Shown here: positions 1 through 8,255 of the stretch, piece by piece
How positions within the stretch are numbered: position 1 is the stretch's first letter
Layout: each line of letters begins with the position of its first letter
Assembly (NCBI GenBank): GCA_016180855.1
Contig: JACPAL010000017.1
Span: 1 to 49,849 of the forward strand
Reading direction: 5' to 3'
Origin: Deltaproteobacteria bacterium
GTDB taxonomy: Bacteria > UBA10199 > JACPAL01
DNA: 49,849 nt
Translations under genes and position numbers: made by a program
Notes under the pieces: generated by a model
Databases searched by the model: none
Told to the model about the DNA's origin: nothing
The model's input: the letters and a program-made list of their open reading frames with translations, nothing else

Positions 1-12
1 ACCTTGTTAATT

Positions 13-28
13 TGGCATTGATTATGCA
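13..28 (+). promoter_or_regulatory. Candidate sigma-54 (-24/-12) promoter upstream of the S8 protease
   Basis: TGGCATTGATTATGCA matches the sigma-54 pattern TGGCACG-N4-TTGCW at 9 of 12 fixed positions. The GG (14-15) and GC (26-27) doublets have the required 10-base spacing. The predicted transcription start is near 39, so the ATG at 52 would have a leader of about 13 nt. This is a motif match by eye; the match is weaker than the two similar sites at 24554 and 42958, and the sequence further upstream lies outside the window. Confidence 0.4.
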
Positions 29-42
29 TCATCTAAGACCCT

Positions 43-3000
43 GTGAGAGAGATGCTCAAACGGTTTGCCTTTGGGCTGATTATTCTGCTCCCCCTTTTCC
101 CCTTAATTTTATTGGCTGGCTCCCCAGTGATCAAACAACCGGTCCCGATCAAAAATATTGCGGGAATCAAACCAACTTGCGGGAAGAAGGTCTGTATTAC
201 TGTCGAGTCTACAGAAAATCTGAAAAAAGATTTCCCAAAACTCTCTTTGGAAGGAAAACCGATTGCTATCATGGTTGGGCCGAATAAAAAACCACAGAGG
301 TTCATCCCTGATCAGATTATTTTCAAGCCACGCGACCTGGCCCACTTAAAGACTTTTCTCAAAAGGACGAACGCAAAGATCCTTCATGACGGGACACTGG
401 CTCTCCCCCCTCAACGAGCAGGATTAAACAATCCAAAGATTCGTCCCAAAAAAAGTGGTTATTACCTCCTCAAAATACCGGCTTTCACTAGACCGAATTC
501 AAAAGAATTTGCGAAACTGATGGAATCTCAATTGAAGTCGGCAAATGGGACCTATCGGTTGAATCAAGAAGGATTGGCCCTCACTCATTTCATCTTGAAG
601 GAAACGGCACGAGGAGAAAAAGTATCGCCCAATGTAATCATTGATTCAGCGGCGCAACCTGATGTCATGAGCTTTACGGAGGAAGAACTTGTTGATGACC
701 TTTTCCTTGATGCCTTCGATTTCCCAGGAGTTGGCACCCCTTATGGTGTTAATCTCCAGAAGGCATGGCAGTATATTGATCTCCTGCAACCATCAGCCGC
801 AACAGCAAACCCCAACACAGAGGAGCGAGACACGATGGTCAAGGTCGCCTTCATTGATGAGGGATTCAGGGCTGTCCCCGATCTCATTTCCACTGATCTC
901 ACATTGGATGGCTGGGATTCGGAATGTTCTACATGGGATAATGGGCCCTGGTATTATTCGCACGAACCGGTTTGTACTGAGTGGAACGTTGATTACAGTG
1001 TTATAAACGAACCGATCATCTCAGCCGTAAATTCGTCCACATGTCTAAACGACATCTGTTGGCATGGGTTTAATGTTGAAAGCGTCGCCGCCTCGAGGAT
1101 CAACAACTCCGTAGGTATTGCCGGGACCGGTGGACAGGTCATCTATCCGATCCTCATGCAGCGTGGCAATTTAATTACTCGCAGACCCACAACCTACGAA
1201 GATGCCTGGCTCGTCCTAAGTGCCACGATGCCAGAGTGGGGCACACAGATTATCAATATGAGTTTTGGCATGATTGATGACGGGTCAGAGACGTTTGACT
1301 ATAATATAGACCCTTTAAGGGAGGCGGTTGGTGCAGCAGTCGACGCGGGAGTCATTGTCGTCGCCGCTGCCGGTAATGAGAGTGTCAGTCTTGATCTTCA
1401 TGCGAGCACGGTCTGTGGAGTTGACGGGATCATCTGCGTCGGTGCCGGAGATACGGCACGATGGGTCGTACGCGGTGTCTTTCGCAGTGTAGAGCTACCC
1501 GCTGGAGGTGGTGTCGGAGTCGAATGTGTGGCTCCCGATCCCGAAGGGCCAGCGACATTGACTGATTGTGATAGAGCTGGTTCCAATTGGGGAGGGAACG
1601 TCGACATCTGGGCCCCTGTCCCCCTAAAAACTCTTAATGCACCAAAATGTGATACGGATTATCCCTGTTCCACTCCCGAAGAGATTGAGGCAAGACCAAT
1701 CAATGTCAGTAGTGGAAGTGCAACTTCTCATGCAACTCCTTATATCACTGGTGTCATTGCGATGATGAAGGCATTGAAACCCTCACTGACAGCGGATGAG
1801 GCAAGAATGATTCTGAGAGATACAGCGACACCGAGCGACGATCCTCTCGTCACGCCCGGTTATGTCAATCCCTACAAGGCGATCCAGCATGTGATGGAGC
1901 TTCAAGGGCTGACACTTCCCGATGACGGAAATGACACCCCTGAAGAATCGATTGCAACCAGTATCGGACTCGCCCCAGAATCGTCAGCATTAGGATCGAT
2001 CATCCCTGGAGGGGATGAGGATTTTTACACCTTTACCTTTCCTGACACCTATTCATCGCTTCGCATTGAATTGCTAGCGGGAAATCACGAGATCAATGGA
2101 CCATTTTATGCCCACCTTTATACAGATGGTTACTTGCTCGGCGAACCTTTTTTCTCGGTCACCCCTTATCCGGGTGGGTCTTATGATGCCTCTTTGGTCC
2201 CTCCTCGCCAAAGATATGACGTGAAGATAAAGGGACTTGACGATACCTTCGGTAATTATCGTCTTCGATTCATTCGGAGTAACGGCGCCGTTTCACCCGA
2301 TCGTTATGATGATCAATCTCCCACGGGAGAGGCTCGAAATGACCGACGGGAAGATGCCGCAAGACTCGGTATTGATTCCGGAGGTGAAATCACACGAGAG
2401 GATCTGATCAGTCCCTTCGGGGCAAGGGTCATGGATCTGAATTTCGATCGGGCCGCCGGAGGCACGAGTCCGTATCCTGCCGACCCTGAGGATCTCGACA
2501 TTGATTATTTCATTCTCGAACTCCCCTCAGAGGTACCAACAGGTCAATTTGGGATACTTGGAACCGACTGTCTTTCAGACGATGCCCTTACATCGATGGA
2601 AGCGGAAATAGAAGGTCTTAGGGGTCGCGATATGGACCTCAACTATTCACCAGGATATCTCCAGGTCTATGCAGAACCTTACCATTACTTGGATCATGAT
2701 TGGCCTGAAAGTATTCATATCGAGCTTTTCAACGGCGACACATGGGCCCCGCTCGAACTCGAATCGATTCCACCGATCGATTTTGGACTCCCCGGTTATG
2801 ATACCAGAGAGGAAGGAACAGATATCACCCTCACTGGACCGCCTGTACTCACATGTCCTCGTCAAAAGGTTCCATCAGGCCGTATCGGAATAAAAGTGAC
2901 CTCAACAGGTACAGCAGAACCAAGAAATTTTTACAATCTCACATTGAAGTATCGAGGATGGGGAATCTATCCTGTAGAACACCGAAATCCACTTCCCCCT

Positions 3001-3423
3001 TTGGAGCTCCTGCTCGATATTAGCCGCCTGCTGGCTCTCTTTAAGGATTTTGACCTCACGGGGGGTAACTCCGAAAAGTGGTTCTCGTTTCAATATCCTA
3101 AAATTCTTGACAAATGTGCAAACACAGCCTGCCCTGATCCACTACCGGATTATTTTGTCATCAGTCTTCAGAATGAACTCAGGGACTTTATTTTCGAGGT
3201 CATGACTGACTCCACCTGTCATCTCAATACAAGGTTCCTCGATAACCAAAAAAGTCCGATACACGCCCGTGAAAAAATGGAGATACGAAAGGATGGCCGA
3301 CGAGAAACGAAAGGGTTTCAGATCGACAGGCTCACAAAAGGAAAATATCTCATTGAGATCGACGGCAGCTCTCCTTGTCCCTATCAGATAAGAATGGGGA
3401 ATAAGAGACGTCAAAAAGGTTAA
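43..3423 (+). CDS. Secreted subtilisin-like (S8) serine protease with C-terminal beta domains
   Basis: A large exported S8-family endopeptidase. Numbering from the GTG at 43 (1126 residues), the triad is Asp272 in VAFIDEG, His341 in WHGFNVESVAA and Ser562 in SGSATSHATP; the oxyanion Asn is in VVAAAGNE. The first 25 residues form a signal peptide (hydrophobic LIILLPLFPLILLAG) without a lipobox Cys. About 200 residues precede the catalytic domain and may be an inhibitory propeptide. After the protease domain, a stretch around residues 645-745 (GGDEDFYTFTF) resembles a pre-peptidase C-terminal (PPC) domain, followed by further beta-rich sequence. The ATG at 52 may be the true start: it begins a cleaner signal peptide, but the GAGAGAG in front of it is too close to be a normal ribosome site. 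The stop interlocks with the convergent gene. Substrate is unknown. Confidence 0.88.
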   Translation: MREMLKRFAFGLIILLPLFPLILLAGSPVIKQPVPIKNIAGIKPTCGKKVCITVESTENLKKDFPKLSLEGKPIAIMVGPNKKPQRFIPDQIIFKPRDLAHLKTFLKRTNAKILHDGTLALPPQRAGLNNPKIRPKKSGYYLLKIPAFTRPNSKEFAKLMESQLKSANGTYRLNQEGLALTHFILKETARGEKVSPNVIIDSAAQPDVMSFTEEELVDDLFLDAFDFPGVGTPYGVNLQKAWQYIDLLQPSAATANPNTEERDTMVKVAFIDEGFRAVPDLISTDLTLDGWDSECSTWDNGPWYYSHEPVCTEWNVDYSVINEPIISAVNSSTCLNDICWHGFNVESVAASRINNSVGIAGTGGQVIYPILMQRGNLITRRPTTYEDAWLVLSATMPEWGTQIINMSFGMIDDGSETFDYNIDPLREAVGAAVDAGVIVVAAAGNESVSLDLHASTVCGVDGIICVGAGDTARWVVRGVFRSVELPAGGGVGVECVAPDPEGPATLTDCDRAGSNWGGNVDIWAPVPLKTLNAPKCDTDYPCSTPEEIEARPINVSSGSATSHATPYITGVIAMMKALKPSLTADEARMILRDTATPSDDPLVTPGYVNPYKAIQHVMELQGLTLPDDGNDTPEESIATSIGLAPESSALGSIIPGGDEDFYTFTFPDTYSSLRIELLAGNHEINGPFYAHLYTDGYLLGEPFFSVTPYPGGSYDASLVPPRQRYDVKIKGLDDTFGNYRLRFIRSNGAVSPDRYDDQSPTGEARNDRREDAARLGIDSGGEITREDLISPFGARVMDLNFDRAAGGTSPYPADPEDLDIDYFILELPSEVPTGQFGILGTDCLSDDALTSMEAEIEGLRGRDMDLNYSPGYLQVYAEPYHYLDHDWPESIHIELFNGDTWAPLELESIPPIDFGLPGYDTREEGTDITLTGPPVLTCPRQKVPSGRIGIKVTSTGTAEPRNFYNLTLKYRGWGIYPVEHRNPLPPLELLLDISRLLALFKDFDLTGGNSEKWFSFQYPKILDKCANTACPDPLPDYFVISLQNELRDFIFEVMTDSTCHLNTRFLDNQKSPIHAREKMEIRKDGRRETKGFQIDRLTKGKYLIEIDGSSPCPYQIRMGNKRRQKG

Positions 3424-3839
3424 TAATAAGGGATATAATTACAGGCCTCGGCTTCAGTCTCTGTAGAATTCAGGATCTGAATTCCCAAAGTTGTACGATC
3501 ATCGAGTTGATAAGTAATTGTTGATTGGCATCTTTGCATGTTGTCGACAGGGGAAGTCCAATACGTAATGGTGGTACACTGACCACTCTCGACGATTCTT
3601 TTCAATTCTTCCAGATCTTCAGGCGGATTCTCAAATACCTGATCACCCCATGTCTGAGATAAATTCGGTCGATGGCTAGCAGCATTGATACGAGCCTCAA
3701 TCTCCTCACAATTGTTATAATATTGATTGTTTAAACACTCCCGATCCCCTTTGGCGCACGACTCCTCAGCCGCTCTGCCACCACAAGCCCAGGCCAATGA
3801 CGCCCCTACTGCGGCCAAGACTGTTAAGAATCGACTCAT
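3420..3839 (-). CDS. Small exported Cys-containing protein, unknown function
   Basis: 139 residues with a signal peptide (MSRFLTVLAAVGASLAWA followed by CGGRAAEE). The Cys after AWA could be a lipidation site, but Trp at -2 is not a canonical lipobox, so a soluble periplasmic or secreted product is equally likely. The mature part has several Cys residues, including CAKGDREC and CEE, consistent with disulfides. A G-rich ribosome site (GGGGGG) lies upstream of the ATG. The stop codon interlocks with that of the convergent protease gene (TTAA at 3420-3423). I do not recognise a family. Confidence 0.6.
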   Translation of the reverse strand: MSRFLTVLAAVGASLAWACGGRAAEESCAKGDRECLNNQYYNNCEEIEARINAASHRPNLSQTWGDQVFENPPEDLEELKRIVESGQCTTITYWTSPVDNMQRCQSTITYQLDDRTTLGIQILNSTETEAEACNYIPYY

Positions 3840-3964
3840 TGAGAACCCCCCTTTTTAATAATTCTTACCAAGAGACACATCATGTGTTATCGATTTCGAA
3901 TCAAAAAAGTTGCTTCCCCAAAAAGTCTTCTTAAAATTCATCGTGTTAACCTGTTACCTGCTAG

Positions 3965-3993
3965 TTGACACCTTTTCTTCACTTTGCTACCAA
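3965..3993 (+). promoter_or_regulatory. Candidate sigma-70 promoter for the cupredoxin gene
   Basis: A perfect -35 TTGACA (3965-3970) is followed 17 bases later by a weak -10 TACCAA (3988-3993, three of six matches). It sits about 50 bp upstream of the ATG at 4040, in the only sizeable gap (3840-4039) between two divergent genes. The rest of that gap shows nothing else recognisable. Confidence 0.35.
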
Positions 3994-4039
3994 GGCGCAG
4001 GCATTGAACAAATATTCAAACAGAACAAGGAGGAATAAT

Positions 4040-4750
4040 ATGAAGGCTTTAAGGTTACTCACGTTGGTTGCGGTTCTCTTGGTGTCAGGTCTCTTGCTTC
4101 TTCCGGAATTACACTCTCAGGGAGCCGCGGGAACGATCAAGGGGACAGTCAAGCTGACAGGGACCCCCCCTGCGGTCAAGCCGCTCAAGAAACAGGCCGA
4201 CCCGTACTGTGCCAAAAACCCCTCCAATGATGAGACGGTTGTTGTCAATGGCAATGGGACCCTCAAGAATGTGGCCGTGAGGATCAAGGGACCTGTTGTA
4301 GGCGCTGTCGCCTCCCCTACAACTGTTAATGTGACTCTGGATCAGAATCAGTGCATGTATGTCCCTCGTGTTGCTGCCTTGGGGTTGGGGCAGAAGCTTA
4401 GTATCAAGAATAGCGATCCGGTTCTCCACAACGTTCATTGTTATAATGGACCGCAGACCTGCTTCAACCAGGCCCAGATGAAGGGGGCGAAGGATATTGA
4501 GAAGGAGCTGGCCCCTGGTCTCTACAAGATGAAGTGTGATGTCCATCCCTGGATGACCGGTTACGTCGTTGTGGGTGAAAATCCATTTGTTTCCGTTACG
4601 GGGGGTACCGGTGAATTTTCGCTCGCCAATGTTCCCGCTGGAACCTACACCGTAGAGGCCTGGCACGAGCTGTACGGAACTCAAACAGCTCAAGTGACGG
4701 TCGCTGCCGGTGGAGCCGCAACGGCTGATTTTACGTTTGCAGTGAAGTAG
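4040..4750 (+). CDS. Exported cupredoxin (type I copper) protein with carboxypeptidase-regulatory-like C-terminus
   Basis: 236 residues starting at the ATG at 4040, chosen because AAGGAGGA lies 6 bases upstream; an upstream in-frame start at 3965 lacks a ribosome site. The N-terminus is a Sec signal (LLTLVAVLLVSGLLLL). A plastocyanin-like domain follows, with likely copper ligands His130 (LHNVH) and Cys166, His169 and Met172 in CDVHPWM, the normal order for a blue-copper site. The last 55 residues (GEFSLANVPAGTYTVEAWHE) look like a carboxypeptidase regulatory-like beta-sandwich. Such proteins are periplasmic or surface electron carriers or copper binders; the redox partner is not apparent from neighbours. 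The family assignment is good, the role is open. Confidence 0.85.
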   Translation: MKALRLLTLVAVLLVSGLLLLPELHSQGAAGTIKGTVKLTGTPPAVKPLKKQADPYCAKNPSNDETVVVNGNGTLKNVAVRIKGPVVGAVASPTTVNVTLDQNQCMYVPRVAALGLGQKLSIKNSDPVLHNVHCYNGPQTCFNQAQMKGAKDIEKELAPGLYKMKCDVHPWMTGYVVVGENPFVSVTGGTGEFSLANVPAGTYTVEAWHELYGTQTAQVTVAAGGAATADFTFAVK

Positions 4751-4763
4751 GGAAGAGACGAAG

Positions 4764-5168
4764 TTATTTACTGTCGGTAAAAACACCGAGACAGAATCCA
4801 ATGGTGCTGCCGAGGAGAACTCCGCCAAGAGTTCCTCCGAGAACAGCCCCGAGACCTCTCCATAGTCCAAGGCCGTTTCTTGCCTTGATAAGGCCAAGCG
4901 TAAAGCCGACATCCCCTGCCAGGAAACCTCCAATGAGAGAGAAGGTGACGGGCCTTTTTATTCTGTCTTGGTAACCTTGTCCCGGATTGAGGCACTCCAG
5001 GCCATAGCTCCCGATGAGTCTTTGCAACGCCTCAGGATCATTGGGATCATGCGGCAGATCTTCCATTTCGGGGATGCCATTTTTATTGCCATATTTCGAC
5101 TGGTCAATGTTTTGGCAGAGTACGGGAATACAATGGCAGACATCAGATTGAATCGGGGTCAAGGCCAC
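4764..5168 (-). CDS. Small membrane protein, unknown function
   Basis: 134 residues from a GTG start that has AGGAGA 8 bases upstream. The N-terminal half is hydrophilic with three Cys residues (CHC, C). The C-terminal half (from about residue 72) has Gly-rich hydrophobic segments, SLIGGFLAGDVGFTLGLI and GLGAVLGGTLGGVLLGSTIGF, consistent with two transmembrane helices forming a hairpin. It is the last gene of a leftward set with the DUF1802 and flippase-like genes, separated by 24 bp from the DUF1802 stop. No family recognised. It ends 13 bp from the convergent cupredoxin gene. Confidence 0.55.
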   Translation of the reverse strand: MALTPIQSDVCHCIPVLCQNIDQSKYGNKNGIPEMEDLPHDPNDPEALQRLIGSYGLECLNPGQGYQDRIKRPVTFSLIGGFLAGDVGFTLGLIKARNGLGLWRGLGAVLGGTLGGVLLGSTIGFCLGVFTDSK

Positions 5169-5192
5169 AGGTTTGTTCTCCTATCACCCCTT

Positions 5193-5759
5193 TTATCGTT
5201 TGATGAGGGAGAGAGATTGCTGAAAAAATTCACTGTCCGACAAAACGGGTCTAAGCCCGAGAGGAACAGTTAAAGGGGGAGAGATCGTTACCCACGATTT
5301 GCAGCCCCGATAAGAGGTCTTCATCGGCAGTTCGATCATTTGAGGAAGTTCATAGACCCGGAGGATAAGGAGGGTCAGTCGGCCGTCCCCTCGATAATCA
5401 AAGCGACTTTCGAGAAAGGAGTTTGTCCAAATATGTTCTTTAAGAAGGTGATGCAAGGAACGTTTATCTTGACACACAACGGTAGCCGTCACTTCCGCAA
5501 AATATTGAAGGAGAATTTTTCCTTGTGACTCTTCGGAACCGATGAGCTCAAGATCAAGATAAAACTCCGGCTTAATCTCTTCCCGGTTTTGGTGGAGGGT
5601 CGTCGGAAAAAGAAAGAAACTCCGGTTTTCCACGACAAATCCTTCTGTCTCCTCGGAGATCCCCCCTTTTCGTGCAACAAAGATCTGCCGGCCCTCACCG
5701 AGCGCCTTGCAGACAATTGCCCACTCTTTAAGAAGCTTGTTGCAGGTTTTTTCCTTCAT
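5193..5759 (-). CDS. DUF1802 family protein
   Basis: 188 residues. The N-terminal segment LKEWAIVCKALGEGRQIF followed by VARKGGISEE is characteristic of the DUF1802 family, whose biochemical function is not known. The protein is soluble and has no signal peptide. Its start overlaps the 3' end of the flippase-like gene by about 30 bp on the same strand, which suggests translational coupling within one transcript. Nothing in the sequence reveals a catalytic motif. Confidence 0.75.
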   Translation of the reverse strand: MKEKTCNKLLKEWAIVCKALGEGRQIFVARKGGISEETEGFVVENRSFFLFPTTLHQNREEIKPEFYLDLELIGSEESQGKILLQYFAEVTATVVCQDKRSLHHLLKEHIWTNSFLESRFDYRGDGRLTLLILRVYELPQMIELPMKTSYRGCKSWVTISPPLTVPLGLRPVLSDSEFFQQSLSLIKR

Positions 5760-6753
5760 CTCTTTTCCTCACAACGGCTTCCCTCTTGAAGGTCAGGGCG
5801 ATCGCTGCCCCGACAAAATACCAGAGCCCCGAATTCAGTTTTCTCAAAAGTTCCAGTGAAACTCCTGTGGCAGGATCGAACCCGAGCCAGTGAAACAGGA
5901 CGCCATAAGTTCCCTCCAAAATGCCGAGGTTACCAGGAAACAGAAAAAAAAGAACGGTCATGAGAAGCGACATGGAGGAGAAGATAATCGCCTCAAGAAA
6001 ACCTAAGGGAATGTTCAGAAACTTAAGCAGAAGGAAAATTTCAAGGGCGACCGTCAGGCGGGCGACAACGATAATCCCAACCGCCTTCAAAAAGTCGGAA
6101 TGTCCCTTTTCGTAATAACGTCGTATCGAGGTGTCGATCTCCTTCGTTTTTTCAACCCAGGTTGGTTTGATCCATCTTTTAAAACCGATTCTGCCCAGAA
6201 GATTCAGCAATGATTCAAAGGCGGTTTTTTTCTGGTGTGAGATAATAAAAAAGAGTCCCGCAAAAAGGAGGCCGACAAGGAGCCAAAGGGTTAATTGGGG
6301 CAGAAGAGAAAGGGGGAGTCGGAAGCTGGCCAGCATGAGTCCCAAAAGAACGATAATCCCCCCACCAAAGGTCATGACGGTCCGGTCGATGATGACGGAT
6401 CCAGCCTGATCGGTCCTTGAGAGCCTTTTCCCCATGAGAAGGATTCGGGCCGTGTCTCCGCCCAAAAAGTGGACAGGGGTCGATCGGGTGATCAGTTCGC
6501 CGGCTACCTTGATCTGAAATAATTTGCCCAGGGAATAGCTGTTTGGTGGCAGAAACATTCTCCAGGCGATCGTGTAGAGAATATAGCGTGGGAACCCTAT
6601 CAGAAAGACCCATCCTAAATTCCAGCCAACCAACCTGATATTCTGGAGAATTTTTGAAGGCCCCAAGACATAAATGATAGAAGTGGCGAGTCCGATCGCG
6701 AAGAGAAGAAAAAAAAAGCGTAGGAATTTCACGGTTTGCACTTGGGGTATCAA
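5728..6753 (-). CDS. Flippase-like integral membrane protein (LPG-synthase TM region / UPF0104 family)
   Basis: About 341 residues with many transmembrane helices (RFFFLLFAIGLATSIIYVLG, GGIIVLLGLMLASF, LTLWLLVGLLFAGLFFIIS, AIIFSSMSLLMTVLFFLFPG). The conserved core HFLGGDTARILLMG and the FPGNLGILEGTYG motif place it in the LPG_synthase_TM / UPF0104 group, which includes lipid flippases and transport modules of lipid-modifying enzymes. I chose the TTG at 6753 because AAGAGAG lies 5 bases upstream; an ATG at 6846 would overlap the divergent gene, and GTG codons at 6741 and 6732 are alternatives. It faces the CDP-alcohol phosphotransferase fusion across a short divergent region, so a role in moving that product across the membrane is a reasonable inference. 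Confidence 0.75.
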   Translation of the reverse strand: MIPQVQTVKFLRFFFLLFAIGLATSIIYVLGPSKILQNIRLVGWNLGWVFLIGFPRYILYTIAWRMFLPPNSYSLGKLFQIKVAGELITRSTPVHFLGGDTARILLMGKRLSRTDQAGSVIIDRTVMTFGGGIIVLLGLMLASFRLPLSLLPQLTLWLLVGLLFAGLFFIISHQKKTAFESLLNLLGRIGFKRWIKPTWVEKTKEIDTSIRRYYEKGHSDFLKAVGIIVVARLTVALEIFLLLKFLNIPLGFLEAIIFSSMSLLMTVLFFLFPGNLGILEGTYGVLFHWLGFDPATGVSLELLRKLNSGLWYFVGAAIALTFKREAVVRKRDEGKNLQQAS

Positions 6754-6826
6754 GAGAACTCTCTTATTGTAAAGGGAAATAGCGATTGACCGGGGATCGT
6801 TGCAGAGGTAGGTTCCGCGACTCCAT

Positions 6827-8254
6827 ATGGTCCAGGCTGTTATCATTGCCGCCGGAAAAGGGAATCGTCTCCGAAAAGAGAATGGGCGTTTACCTAAGCC
6901 GCTTTATTCCGTTGCGGGCCTCCCGATTATTGAAAGGGTGATTCTCTCTGCCAAGAAGGCCGGGATTTCTGAATTTGTGATTGTTATTGGCTGGGCAGGA
7001 GAAAGAATTCAACGGTGGCTGGAAGGTCGGCAGAAAAAACTGGGGGTTCGTCTCCAGTTTGTCGTCAATCCTGAATGGGAGAGGGCAAACGGTTTCTCAC
7101 TGCTGAAGGCAAAGGATCATTTGAGAGATGACTTTGTTCTCCTCATGTCAGACCATATCTTTGATTGGAAGATTCTGGAGAATCTTCTTAAACGACCGCC
7201 AGCGCCCGATGAGATGACGTTGGGTGTTGATCGTCGTCTGGAAGAGATTTTCGACGAGACTGATGCGACGAAGGTGAGGACGGAGGGAGACCGGATTCGC
7301 GTGATTGGCAAGGAGATCGGTCCGTATGATGCGATTGATACGGGTCTTTTCTATTGTTCGCCTCTTTTTCTGAAGGCCGTGGAGAAGAGTTGTAGAGAAG
7401 GGAATGGGAGTATTTCGGAGGCGGTCCAGGCGATGGCGGCTGAAGGGAAGGGAAAGATTTTTGATATTGGCAACCGGTATTGGCAGGATGTCGACACGCC
7501 GGAGGCCCTCAAAGAGGCCGAGAGGATTCTTTTTCAGGCGGCGCGGAAGCCGGCAACGGATGGATTTGTGTCGTCGCTTCTCAACCGAAAAATTTCCGGA
7601 GTGATTTCCCGCATGCTCATTCGGCTCCCCGTTACCCCGAATCAGATCACCTTTTCATCATTTTTGATTGGTCTGCTCTCCTCCTTTCTCATTTCGCGCG
7701 CTGATTATCCCAGTGTCGCACTCGGGGGGCTCCTCTTCCAGTTCGCCTCGATCTACGACGGCTGTGATGGTGAAGTGGCAAAGATCAAAATGGCCCAGTC
7801 AAAACTCGGGGAATGGATGGATACCGTTTCTGACAATCTCACGTATCTTGCCTTTTTTGGTGGTGTTTTGATTGCCAGCCTTCGGCAGGGGATTTTCCCT
7901 CACACAGTTTCGGTGGGGATCTCGGCACTGACCGGGATTGTTCTATCGATGTTTGTGATGGCCTTTTATTTGATACGGTATACGACTTCCGGCAGTTTTG
8001 TGACGGTGCAACAAGACTTGACGAGTGATATCAAAAACCGGCAGCAACCGTCCCTCGGCCGTCTTTTTATGTCTCTCAAATTTCTCGTCAAAAGGGATTT
8101 CTTCGCTTTTCTTTTTATGATCCTCTGTCTCTTCAACAAACCACACTGGATCCTTGTCTTCTGGGCGATTGGGGCCAACGCCTTGTGGCTGACGCTGCTC
8201 TTTTTGAAGAAAGAGTTTACGCGGGCCAGAACAACGCTACAACCTCAAGATTAG
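6827..8254 (+). CDS. Bifunctional nucleotidyltransferase / CDP-alcohol phosphotransferase (IPCT-DIPPS-like)
   Basis: 475 residues with two domains. The N-terminal 230 residues are a sugar-phosphate or inositol-phosphate nucleotidyltransferase (AAGKGNRLR, LPKPL, MSDHIFD). The C-terminal part is a membrane CDP-alcohol phosphotransferase with the metal-binding signature D311xxD314G315xxA318K319x8G328xxxD332xxxD336; the usual Arg after Ala is Lys. This order matches the inositol-1-phosphate cytidylyltransferase/DIPP synthase fusions of thermophiles and related bacterial enzymes. It probably activates a phospho-alcohol with CTP and transfers it to a lipid or second alcohol at the membrane. The exact alcohol cannot be read from sequence. 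The downstream radical SAM gene begins 1 bp after the stop, so they form one operon. Confidence 0.82.
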   Translation: MVQAVIIAAGKGNRLRKENGRLPKPLYSVAGLPIIERVILSAKKAGISEFVIVIGWAGERIQRWLEGRQKKLGVRLQFVVNPEWERANGFSLLKAKDHLRDDFVLLMSDHIFDWKILENLLKRPPAPDEMTLGVDRRLEEIFDETDATKVRTEGDRIRVIGKEIGPYDAIDTGLFYCSPLFLKAVEKSCREGNGSISEAVQAMAAEGKGKIFDIGNRYWQDVDTPEALKEAERILFQAARKPATDGFVSSLLNRKISGVISRMLIRLPVTPNQITFSSFLIGLLSSFLISRADYPSVALGGLLFQFASIYDGCDGEVAKIKMAQSKLGEWMDTVSDNLTYLAFFGGVLIASLRQGIFPHTVSVGISALTGIVLSMFVMAFYLIRYTTSGSFVTVQQDLTSDIKNRQQPSLGRLFMSLKFLVKRDFFAFLFMILCLFNKPHWILVFWAIGANALWLTLLFLKKEFTRARTTLQPQD

Positions 8255-8255
8255 C

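Noticed and set aside
4109-4933. 274-residue open frame antisense to the cupredoxin gene
   Set aside because: It lies opposite a well-supported gene with motifs and a ribosome site, and its translation has no signal, motif or family features.
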